From Desulfobulbus sp. (GTDB lineage: Bacteria > Desulfobacterota > Desulfobulbia > Desulfobulbales > Desulfobulbaceae): a DNA stretch of 5,991 nucleotides. A model generated the notes under the pieces. It did no database searches, was not told the DNA's origin, and saw only the letters and a list, made by a program, of their open reading frames with translations. The stretch is taken from contig DRKH01000247.1 in NCBI GenBank assembly GCA_011051825.1, positions 1 to 5,991 of the forward strand, given 5' to 3'. The position numbers and the translations under genes are program-made. Positions within the stretch are counted from its first letter, which is position 1; the number at the start of each line of letters is the position of its first letter. This document shows positions 1 through 5,849 of this stretch, in pieces.

Positions 1-803
1 ACCTGGGAGGAGTTGCCCGCGGTGACCGTTCCGTTTCTCTTATCGAAAAACGGTTTCAGGCGGGCCAGTTTTTTCAGGGTCTGTCCTGCCCTGATTCCGT
101 CATCGGCCTCAAGAAATCTGCCCCTGAAATCGTCATAGAGGATATCCATGCTTTCCATGCTGAACCTGCCGCTTGCCCGTGCGGTCAGCGCCCTCCGGTG
201 GCTCTGCAGGGCAAACTCATCCTGTTCGATCCGGCTGATGCCGAAATCCCGGGCCAGGACTTCCGCAGTCGAACCCATCAGCAGGCCGCTCACCGGATCG
301 GTCAGGCCGGACAGCAGGCCGATGACCGGCTTTAAAAAGGCCGGACGAAAGCCAAAGAGTGCGCGCACCGAATCAAGGGCGGATTTGGACCGGGAGAGTC
401 GTTCAAAAAGAGCGGTCATCTTTTTAGAGTAGACCAGCGGAATGTTGCTCATGGATTCCACCCCGCCGCAGAGGTAGATTTTTCCCTCACCGGCATGGAT
501 TCTGGCGGCGGCGGTGGTAATGGATTCCATCCCCGAGGCGCAGTTTCTGTGGACTGTCATTGCCGGGGTTTTTTCCGGGAAGCCGGCCCGCAGGGCGATG
601 ACCCGGGCGATATTAGCGGCGTGGATGGGCTGGGCAACGTTGCCGATGATCACTTCATCAATTTCGTCAAAGGCCAGGGGCGAGCGTAAGACCACTTCCC
701 GGACCAGTTTGCTGCCGAGGGTGTCGGCCTGGAGGGTTTTAAACGTGCCGCCCGCTTTTGCCATTGGCGTTCTCAGCCCTGATATGATTGCGACCCGTTC
801 CAT
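1..803 (-). CDS. Thiolase (acyl-CoA acetyltransferase), N-terminal part, FadI/HADHB-like; truncated by window edge
   Basis: Thiolases catalyse the last step of beta-oxidation (3-ketoacyl-CoA plus CoA gives acetyl-CoA plus a shortened acyl-CoA) or the reverse condensation. I translated the minus strand from the ATG at 803 and obtained 267 open codons with no stop before the window edge. The nucleophilic cysteine motif HRNCASGMES places the catalytic Cys at residue 88. GGVESMSNIP follows near residues 113-122, and the fragment ends in GTVTAGNSSQ, a hallmark preceding the C-terminal domain. The catalytic His and second Cys lie beyond the edge. The stretch between the Cys and GTVTAGN is longer than in short biosynthetic thiolases and has a loop resembling FadI or mitochondrial trifunctional-protein beta subunits (SRIEQDEFALQSHRRA). 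The start is supported by AGGGAGAG a few bases upstream. The acyl-CoA ligase lies 247 bp upstream in the same direction, which fits fatty-acid oxidation. The exact chain-length specificity cannot be read from this part. Confidence 0.93.
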   Translation of the reverse strand, partial: MERVAIISGLRTPMAKAGGTFKTLQADTLGSKLVREVVLRSPLAFDEIDEVIIGNVAQPIHAANIARVIALRAGFPEKTPAMTVHRNCASGMESITTAAARIHAGEGKIYLCGGVESMSNIPLVYSKKMTALFERLSRSKSALDSVRALFGFRPAFLKPVIGLLSGLTDPVSGLLMGSTAEVLARDFGISRIEQDEFALQSHRRALTARASGRFSMESMDILYDDFRGRFLEADDGIRAGQTLKKLARLKPFFDKRNGTVTAGNSSQ

Positions 804-826
804 TTGTGCTCTCCCTGTTCGAAGTC

Positions 827-1032
827 TATCTTGTCTGGTAACTGTTCAGGAGCACCCCACGGAGTCTGCGCTCGAAGTCTACGCTTATCTACCTCTCTGC
901 ACGGTCAGGCCTGATTCACATAGGAATCACTATAGTTCACAGGCCTGACTGCACAGATATGGCGCACTCCTGAACAGTTACAGGTGGTGGTAGGGCTAGT
1001 TCTCTGCCCAACGTGAATAGTTATCTTGTCTG
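827..1032. repeat. 11-bp direct repeats flanking the inverted-repeat element
   Basis: TATCTTGTCTG occurs at 827-837 and again at 1022-1032. The left copy abuts the left arm of the inverted-repeat element exactly. The right copy lies 40 bases beyond its right arm. If these were a target-site duplication, the inserted segment would be 838-1021 and would extend past the inverted repeat. They could equally be independent short repeats. An 11-base match within about 250 bp is unlikely by chance. Confidence 0.5.
838..981. repeat. 144-bp nested inverted-repeat element (MITE-like or structured RNA)
   Basis: The outer arms are GTAACTGTTCAGGAG at 838-852 and its exact reverse complement at 967-981. 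Inside them lie GTCAGGCCTG at 904-913 and its reverse complement at 940-949. At the centre TGATTC (912-917) pairs with GAATCA (924-929), overlapping the inner arm by two bases. Terminal inverted repeats, small size and no coding capacity are what a miniature inverted-repeat element looks like. A folded RNA element or a cruciform-forming spacer in the ligase-thiolase transcript would look similar. No transposase is nearby and I do not recognise the terminal sequence as belonging to a particular IS family. Confidence 0.6.
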
Positions 1033-1050
1033 TTGTCCAACGCTGTGGTT

Positions 1051-2799
1051 TCACTCCCCTGTGTACATCTGCTCTATCTCCTCTTGAAAACGCCTCTGAA
1101 TATGCTCACGGGCAAGTTTCATCGACGGGGTCAGGTCACCGTTTTCGATACTGAGCGGTTCCGTGATCAGATGAAAATTCCTGATCCGTTCCCAGTGGTT
1201 GAGTTTTTTATTTATTCTTGCAATGAGGTGGTGGACCTTTTTTCGGAATCGTCCCGAATGCACGGCCTCCTGCGGATCCTGAAAATCGTGCTTTTTCATC
1301 AACCCGTGGACAACATTTTCGTCCAGCATCAACAGGGCAACCACAAAGGGCCGGTTGTTGCCCACCGTCATGACATGGTCAAACCAGCCGCTTGCCATCA
1401 GGAGCTGTTCGATGTAGCTGGTGGAGATATACTCGCCGGTAGAGGTCTTGGAGAGCTCCTTGCTTCTGCCGGTAATGGTGATGTACCCGTCCTCATCCAT
1501 GGTCGCCAGATCACCGGTATGGAGCCAGCCATCGCTGTCAATTGTCTCCCGGGTTGCCTGTGGGTTGTTGTGATATCCCCTCATGATCCCCGGTCCCCGG
1601 GCAAGCAGTTCCCCATTTATGTCGATTTTGGCCTCGGTGTGGGCAAAGTGTCTGCCGCAGGTGCCGACTTTGTTTGCACCCGGGGCGTTGGCGCAGATAA
1701 CCGGGCTTGCTTCGGTCAGGCCGTATCCCTGGTACAGGGGGATGCCGATGTTGAGAAAAAACCGGTACAGATCATCGGATAACGGGGCGCCGCCTGAAAT
1801 CAGCATCCGGATCCTGCCGCCCATGGCGTCCCTGAGTTTGCGATAGACCAGACTGTCCAGCAGGCTGTCGAGCCGGGATTTTTGCCGATATGGATCATTG
1901 TGCCGTGCCCGGTGAAAGGCCCACATGGCGATGATTTTTTTTATCGGACCGGATTGCATTGCCTTGGCGTGCATCTTGAGCCAGACCTTTTCCAGAAGTC
2001 TCGGTACCACGGTCATGACCGTCGGCCGGACGCTGTGCATAAGGTTGCCGATATTTTTGACGTCATCGGCAAAATAGATACTCATCCCGGTGCTGAGATA
2101 AAAATGCATCACCATTCGTTCAAAAATATGGGCCAGCGGCAACAGGCTCAAAGCGATATCCGTCTTCGGGTCAAATTTGTATTTGACGGCGGTGTCGATG
2201 AGTTGGGAAATGAGGTTGTAATGGGTTAATTCAACCCCTTTTGGTAAACCGGAAGTGCCGGAAGTGTACACAATTGTGGCCAGGTCATCAGGGCGGATCC
2301 GGGAGAGAATCTCGTCAAATCTGGTCGGGAACTTTTGGTTGATCTCCTGCCCTGCCCTGAGAAAGGTCTCCAGGGTCCGGTGGTCCTGATCGGTTGTATC
2401 AATATCGATACATGTTATTGCCGGGTTGGCCTCATGGATGATTTCTTCGTGGGCTCTTGTCTGGGTGAAAACGATATGAAGGTCTGCGTCGTCGATCTGA
2501 AAACGCAGATTTTTGGTCGAGATATTGGTGAACAGGGGTACACTGACAGCCCCGCAGAGCATCAAGGCGTAATCAAGCAGCAGCCAGTCGACTGACGGTG
2601 CAATTGCGATTGCGACTTGTCGGCCGCGCCATCCTTCAGCTGCAAAGGCCAGGGTAAGGAAGCGTATTGCCGTTAGAAATTCTGTTGTAGAATACCTTTT
2701 CCAGCGGTCGGACTCTCTATGGTGTACAAAGGTGGTATTCTCCGGTAATGCATGTATGTTGTTGTACACATCAGCAAAACTTTGAATATCCCTGTTCAT
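1051..2799 (-). CDS. Long-chain acyl-CoA ligase (AMP-forming, FAA1/COG1022-like)
   Basis: This 582-residue protein belongs to the ANL adenylating superfamily. It activates a fatty acid with ATP to an acyl-adenylate and transfers the acyl group to CoA, at the cytoplasm or inner membrane face. Visible landmarks are the P-loop YTSGTSGLPKG at 178-188, GGAPL near 336-340, GYGLTEASP at 358-366, TGD at 428-430, the hinge-region ITGRSKEL at 442-449, and the C-terminal lysine in DLTPSMK (Lys561), which aligns with the catalytic lysine of the family. Length and the ELxKTS region match the long-chain ligase subfamily better than acetyl-CoA synthetase. Where many relatives read KTSGGK, this protein reads KTSTGE (451-456). 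The start at 2799 is supported by GAGAGGAG about 7 bases upstream. There is no signal peptide or membrane segment. The thiolase lies downstream in the same direction, suggesting shared use in fatty-acid degradation. Substrate length is inferred from subfamily only. Confidence 0.93.
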   Translation of the reverse strand: MNRDIQSFADVYNNIHALPENTTFVHHRESDRWKRYSTTEFLTAIRFLTLAFAAEGWRGRQVAIAIAPSVDWLLLDYALMLCGAVSVPLFTNISTKNLRFQIDDADLHIVFTQTRAHEEIIHEANPAITCIDIDTTDQDHRTLETFLRAGQEINQKFPTRFDEILSRIRPDDLATIVYTSGTSGLPKGVELTHYNLISQLIDTAVKYKFDPKTDIALSLLPLAHIFERMVMHFYLSTGMSIYFADDVKNIGNLMHSVRPTVMTVVPRLLEKVWLKMHAKAMQSGPIKKIIAMWAFHRARHNDPYRQKSRLDSLLDSLVYRKLRDAMGGRIRMLISGGAPLSDDLYRFFLNIGIPLYQGYGLTEASPVICANAPGANKVGTCGRHFAHTEAKIDINGELLARGPGIMRGYHNNPQATRETIDSDGWLHTGDLATMDEDGYITITGRSKELSKTSTGEYISTSYIEQLLMASGWFDHVMTVGNNRPFVVALLMLDENVVHGLMKKHDFQDPQEAVHSGRFRKKVHHLIARINKKLNHWERIRNFHLITEPLSIENGDLTPSMKLAREHIQRRFQEEIEQMYTGE

Positions 2800-2908
2800 A
2801 GCGTGCTCCTCTCTCCACTGTGGAGATGTATGGAAAAAAAGGCGCCTGAGATGGTTATCCGTTTTGCCGATCTGCGTATTTTTGTCTTGCTCTGTCAGAA
2901 ATTTTTAA

Positions 2909-2926
2909 ACTTGATAATCATCAAGT
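2909..2926. promoter_or_regulatory. Palindrome upstream of the acyl-CoA ligase, candidate operator
   Basis: ACTTGAT and ATCAAGT are perfect 7-base inverted arms separated by AATC, about 110 bases upstream of the ligase start and embedded in AT-rich sequence. An 18-base dyad of this kind in front of a fatty-acid activation gene is what a dimeric TetR- or GntR-type regulator would bind. No regulator gene is present in the window and the sequence does not match the E. coli FadR site as I remember it. The role is inferred. Confidence 0.35.
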
Positions 2927-3021
2927 GGTTCCAGGCTGTTTCCCTTTTCTAATCCATCTTGAAGGCATCCGGATTCCGATTAAAAAAAACGGGCCATGCC
3001 AACGTATCGGTAGAAAATAGT

Positions 3022-3044
3022 AAGAGAATAGGAAGTATTCTCTT
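3022..3044. repeat. Perfect 9-bp hairpin in the intergenic region
   Basis: AAGAGAATA and TATTCTCTT form perfect arms around the 5-base loop GGAAG. The stem is AT-rich and no long T-run follows on either strand: the plus side continues GTAATT and the minus side ACTATTTT. It is therefore a poor intrinsic terminator and could instead be a protein-binding dyad. Its place between divergent genes fits either a regulatory site or the end of a lost minus-strand transcript. Confidence 0.4.
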
Positions 3045-3457
3045 GTAATTAAAAATATAATCATTACATTGGAAAAGTCAGGGCGATTTTTTTGCAATCA
3101 TCGCTCATCCCTTGCTTTGAGCTGATTTGCATCATTAAAAATATTTTCCAGTTCATACTTCAATGTGGTAGAAAAGGGGTTGGTCCTGACTGTAGCCATT
3201 GAATGCACCTGTTCCGGCTGGATGTCGAACCCGGGCCCGCAGGTTTTGCACATGTCGGGGTGGAATAATTTCGTCATCGGTGGAGTTGTAGACCTCCGGA
3301 GTCGACGATACAGGTCCTGAATCCGTACGCGTTTGTTCATGCGCAGAAACGCGAAGGGAACCATCCGAATTTATATAGAACAGCCTGATTTCAAGGGGCG
3401 AAATAGATTGCCAAAACATTCCGTCACGGATTCGGGAATACTGCAGAGGGAGAAGAG

Positions 3458-4081
3458 ATGAACAACAGGGGCAAAATCGAAAAGGACCAGGGACAATATC
3501 TGATAGATATTTCTGATGACGATGTCCGCCAGGCCATGAAGAAGCTGGGCGGGTATATCGATATAACGTTTGGCGACTTCAAAGAACTCTATCATTTTGC
3601 CTGCAGCCATGCATTGAACCGCCTCATGCATTCCGCCACGGCCGGGGATGTCATGACCGCAAAAGTGATTTCCGTGCACCGTCAGGCGCAATCCGTGGAT
3701 ATAGCCGACGTTATGGCACGCCATAACGTCTCGGGAGTTCCTGTTCTTGATGATAAAGATCAGGTTGTCGGTATTATATCTGAAAATGATTTTTTATCCC
3801 GCATGGGCAACAGCGAGGTTACATCGTTTATGAGTATTGTCGCCCGCTGCCTGCAGCAGAAAGGCTGTCTGGCTATTCCCATCAGCAAACAGCAGGCAGA
3901 AGATATAATGACCTCTCCTGTGGTTACGGTCAGCAAGGACACCCCGGTCTCCGAAATTGTACAGATTTTTTCGGAAAAACAGATCAACCGGGTACCGGTG
4001 ACCGGTGCAGATGGGCAACTTATTGGAATCGTCTCAAGGGCTGATACCCTGCAGACCGTTATCCCCAGGGTAAAAGGATAG
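3458..4081 (+). CDS. Tandem CBS-domain protein, partner of the downstream HPP membrane protein
   Basis: This is a 207-residue soluble protein with no signal peptide or membrane segment. The first CBS repeat spans about residues 62-115 (DVMTAKVISV through GVPVLDD and GIISENDFL). The second spans about 148-200 (DIMTSPVVTV through NRVPVTG and GIVSRADTL). Such Bateman modules bind adenine nucleotides and sense energy state or gate an attached transporter or enzyme. Residues 14-57 form a separate N-terminal segment (DDDVRQAMKKL, GGYIDITFGDFKELYHFA) that I believe recurs in CBS proteins next to HPP genes, though I could not check this. GAGGGAGAAG lies just upstream of the ATG and fixes the start. 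The HPP gene begins 4 bases after the stop, so the two are surely co-transcribed. The likely role is regulatory subunit for the HPP protein; the ligand is unknown. Confidence 0.9.
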   Translation: MNNRGKIEKDQGQYLIDISDDDVRQAMKKLGGYIDITFGDFKELYHFACSHALNRLMHSATAGDVMTAKVISVHRQAQSVDIADVMARHNVSGVPVLDDKDQVVGIISENDFLSRMGNSEVTSFMSIVARCLQQKGCLAIPISKQQAEDIMTSPVVTVSKDTPVSEIVQIFSEKQINRVPVTGADGQLIGIVSRADTLQTVIPRVKG

Positions 4082-4085
4082 ATAT

Positions 4086-4622
4086 ATGAGATATTTTCAG
4101 AAGATGAAGGGGACAACCAAAAGTCCGCCAATGGTTGGTTTTTTTGAAATCTGCTGGTCCTGGCTCGGCGCATTTCTCGGCATTGCCGCAGTAGCAAGCA
4201 TACATTACAACCTGATTGCCCAGACCGATCTTGTCATGGTGATCGGCTCATTCGGTGCCTCGGCGGTCTTGATCTACGGGGCCATAAAAAGCCCTCTGGC
4301 CCAGCCTCGAAATCTGGTCGGCGGCCATATCATCTCCGCCGTTATCGGTGTGGCCTGTTATAAACTCTTCGGAGGGCAGATGTGGCTTGCATCCGCACTG
4401 GCGGTGGCAACGGCTATTGCGGTTATGCATGCCACCAAGACCTTGCATCCCCCGGGCGGTGCAACGGCCTTGATTGCCGTGATCGGCAGTACCAAGGTGC
4501 ATGAATTAGGTTTTTTCTATGCCGTTGTTCCGGTCGGGGTCGGGGTGATTATCATGCTGATCGTTGCCCTGCTGGTCAACAATATCCCCAAAAAACGCAG
4601 CTATCCTGAATACTGGCTGTAA
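4086..4622 (+). CDS. HPP-family integral membrane protein, putative transporter
   Basis: The 178-residue protein has the family signature HPPGGATALIAV at 121-132 and a second typical block, GSFGASAVLIYGAIKSPLAQ at 54-73, followed by PRNLVGGH. Hydrophobic stretches near 23-43, 50-66, 82-93, 98-116, 122-134 and 142-166 suggest about five or six helices in the cytoplasmic membrane. Members from cyanobacteria and plant plastids have been reported to transport nitrite. Whether that holds here is unknown, and no nitrogen-assimilation gene is in the window. In some relatives CBS repeats are fused to the HPP domain. Here the CBS protein is separate, encoded immediately upstream. The ribosome binding site AAAGGATAG overlaps the stop codon of the CBS gene, which points to translational coupling. 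The C-terminus is short and ends in KKRSYPEYWL on the presumed cytoplasmic side. Length is normal for a stand-alone member. Confidence 0.9.
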   Translation: MRYFQKMKGTTKSPPMVGFFEICWSWLGAFLGIAAVASIHYNLIAQTDLVMVIGSFGASAVLIYGAIKSPLAQPRNLVGGHIISAVIGVACYKLFGGQMWLASALAVATAIAVMHATKTLHPPGGATALIAVIGSTKVHELGFFYAVVPVGVGVIIMLIVALLVNNIPKKRSYPEYWL

Positions 4623-4676
4623 AAGGGTTACCGGAGTACAATGCGGGATTGGCTGTGAGCAAACGGGAGATTTTTC

Positions 4677-4754
4677 GTGTCTGTTACACTGGCATTTGAT
4701 GTTTATGGAACCCTGATCGACACCCATGGTGTCGTCGCGCAGGTAGAGGTTTGA
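4677..4754 (+). pseudogene. N-terminal remnant of a haloacid-dehalogenase-like (HAD) gene
   Basis: A GTG start at 4677, preceded by GGGAG at 4665-4669, opens 25 codons ending in TGA at 4752-4754. The peptide contains LAFDVYGTLIDTHGVV. This is HAD motif I (DxYGT, with the nucleophilic Asp at residue 8) in the form typical of type II 2-haloacid dehalogenases, whose full proteins run to about 220 residues. Everything after the first 20 or so residues is gone, and the next gene begins 3 bases after the stop. The start and ribosome site look intact, so a 25-residue peptide could still be made, but it cannot be an enzyme. The simplest reading is a deletion that removed the body of the gene and joined its head to the downstream neighbour. 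Translation of the remnant could still couple into the following gene. Confidence 0.75.
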
Positions 4755-4757
4755 CCC

Positions 4758-5098
4758 ATGAATGAACAGGATCTTCACCATTTTAAACAACAGCTTCTGC
4801 AGCAACAGCAGGAAGTTATTGCCCCGGACAGGGAGAGTGAAGAATCAACCCGGCCGGTCAGTCTGGACCAGTCCAGTGTCGGCCGACTCTCAAGGATGGA
4901 TGCCATGCAGTCCCAGGCCAGGCCCAGGAAAACAAGAGGCGGCGCAGTGTACAGCTTGTACGGATCAGCGCCGCCCTGGAGCGTATAGAAGAGGGCGAGT
5001 ACGGCTACTGTGCCGCCTGTGATGAAGAGATTAACCGGCGCAGGCTGGAGGTAGACCCGGCAGCCCCCTTTTGTGTGGCCTGTGCCTCTACGATCTGA
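4758..5098 (+). pseudogene. TraR/DksA-type zinc-finger protein gene with a one-base frameshift
   Basis: The first 54 codons from the ATG at 4758 read as a normal small TraR/DksA protein (coiled N-terminus FKQQLLQQQQEV, then PVSLDQSSVGRLSRMDAMQSQA). Just after this, at about 4920-4921, the reading moves to another frame. From 4922 it continues as AQENKRRR, ISAALERIEEGEYGYC and the zinc finger C-A-A-C, 17 residues, C-V-A-C, with stop TGA at 5096-5098. The whole span is 341 bases, one short of 114 codons, and relatives usually read QAMAQE at the junction. A missing T in an ATG codon therefore explains it. The unshifted frame ends at 4988 without the finger. If restored, the product would be about 113 residues, the family's usual small size, acting on RNA polymerase through its secondary channel or as an uncharacterised relative. 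It may be a true pseudogene or a sequencing error. Confidence 0.82.
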
Positions 5099-5157
5099 TT
5101 TTAAAAGCCCTTGTATTCAACAGGATCCACTTTCTTGCACCCTTGAAGACCGGCTGC

Positions 5158-5841
5158 TCAGACCATCCGTTCCTTTGACCAGTCGTTATGTTCGAATTCC
5201 TTGTGATCCGGTTTTTCCGGTTTGATCTCATTCATTCGTTGTTTCAACCAGACCGTAACCTTGTCGATCTCAGCGGCAAATTCCGCCATTGCCCTGCCCC
5301 GGTGACTGACCTTGCTTTTTTGATCCATCGGCACCTCGGCAAAGGTTTTACCAAAGTCGGGGTAAAAGAAAACCGGATCATAGCCAAAGCCCGATTCACC
5401 GCGACGCTCCTTGGTTATTTCCCCGTCACAGCGCCCTTCCCAGGTCAGGGCCGGTCCGCCGGGCGTGGCCAGGGACAGGACACACATAAAATGGGCGGAC
5501 CGTTTTTTTTGATCCTTCATCTCCTCCAGCAGTTTGTCGCAGTTCTCACGGTCGGTGACGTTTTCACCGGCGTAACGGGCGGAATAGACCCCCGGTCGGC
5601 CGTCGAGCGCGTCAACCACCAGCCCTGAATCATCGGCAAGACAGGGCACGCCGAGGACCCGGGCGTAATGGAAGGATTTTTTATAGGCGTTGTCATCAAA
5701 GGTTTCGCCGTCTTCCACCGCCTCCGGCAGTGGACCGTAATCCTGCAGACATTTGATCTCTATGGGGGAATCCTTCAGGAGTTCCTTGAATTCCCTGACC
5801 TTGTTTTTGTTGTTGGTTGCAAGAACTATAATATTATTCAT
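5158..5841 (-). CDS. rdgB: RdgB/HAM1 XTP/dITP diphosphatase
   Basis: This cytoplasmic housecleaning enzyme hydrolyses dITP, ITP and XTP to the monophosphates plus pyrophosphate, keeping deaminated purines out of DNA and RNA. All expected motifs are present in its 227 residues: ATNNKNKVREF at 8-18 (substrate loop), LADDSGLVVDAL at 68-79 with the metal and catalytic acidic residues, GVYSARYAG at 84-92, GFGYDPVF at 151-158 (base recognition), and SHRGRA at 179-184. The core ends near residue 203. The remaining 24 or so residues form a charged tail (KPEKPDHKEFEHNDWSKERMV) beyond the usual length of about 200. The start at 5841 has AGGTG about 6 bases upstream, overlapping the stop codon of queH, which ends 8 bases before it. 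The two genes are therefore an operon with probable translational coupling. It converges on the damaged TraR/DksA gene with 59 bp between the stops, and I saw no clear hairpin terminator there. Confidence 0.95.
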   Translation of the reverse strand: MNNIIVLATNNKNKVREFKELLKDSPIEIKCLQDYGPLPEAVEDGETFDDNAYKKSFHYARVLGVPCLADDSGLVVDALDGRPGVYSARYAGENVTDRENCDKLLEEMKDQKKRSAHFMCVLSLATPGGPALTWEGRCDGEITKERRGESGFGYDPVFFYPDFGKTFAEVPMDQKSKVSHRGRAMAEFAAEIDKVTVWLKQRMNEIKPEKPDHKEFEHNDWSKERMV

Positions 5842-5849
5842 GGCTGCAC

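Larger units (their letters stand above)
804..1050. other. Repeat-rich intergenic region between acyl-CoA ligase and thiolase
   Basis: This 247-bp gap separates two minus-strand genes. I find no credible coding region in it; the open frames crossing it on the plus strand are reverse shadows of the flanking genes. It contains a 15-bp perfect inverted repeat, two smaller inverted repeats nested inside it, an 11-bp direct repeat, and a 10-bp direct repeat TCGAAGTCTA at 819-828 and 872-881. The thiolase ribosome binding site sits at its left edge. Any transcript continuing from the ligase into the thiolase would carry these structures as a folded RNA spacer. Confidence 0.7.
2800..3457. other. Divergent intergenic region between acyl-CoA ligase and CBS gene
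   Basis: About 660 bp separate the divergently read ligase (minus) and CBS protein (plus), so promoters for both should lie here. The part 2840-3100 is AT-rich and holds a palindrome at 2909-2926 and a perfect hairpin at 3022-3044. The part 3100-3420 has base composition more like coding DNA and contains two overlapping minus-strand open frames of 88 codons (3098-3364 and 3153-3419). Neither has a good ribosome binding site or a recognisable domain, so it may be decayed coding sequence. I could not identify a strong sigma-70 or sigma-54 promoter by eye for either flanking gene. Confidence 0.6.

Noticed and set aside
148..948. Plus-strand open frames over the thiolase (148-432, 495-689, 514-948)
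   Set aside because: They lie antisense to a strongly recognisable thiolase and show no domain or ribosome site of their own.
1006..1041. GCCCAAC and GTCCAAC, which resemble integron attC core (RYYYAAC) sites
   Set aside because: There is no matching GTTRRRY partner at the proper distance, no paired attC fold and no integrase or cassette array, so the matches are likely chance.
2832..2850. AGGCGCCT followed by a T-run on the minus strand, terminator-like, in the ligase leader
   Set aside because: The palindrome is only 8 bases with no loop, so it cannot form a usable terminator stem.
1033..2952. Plus-strand open frames over the acyl-CoA ligase, including a 249-codon frame at 1033-1782
   Set aside because: The minus-strand ligase carries every expected motif, so these long frames are antisense shadows caused by codon bias.
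3098..3364. Possible small minus-strand protein with a CKTCG motif
   Set aside because: There is no ribosome binding site at any of its ATG codons, no recognised family, and an equally long frame overlaps it. I kept it only as an observation, not a gene call.
4762..5022. 86-codon frame overlapping the TraR/DksA gene
   Set aside because: It is in the third frame, contains neither the N-terminal helix nor the zinc finger, and has no family resemblance.
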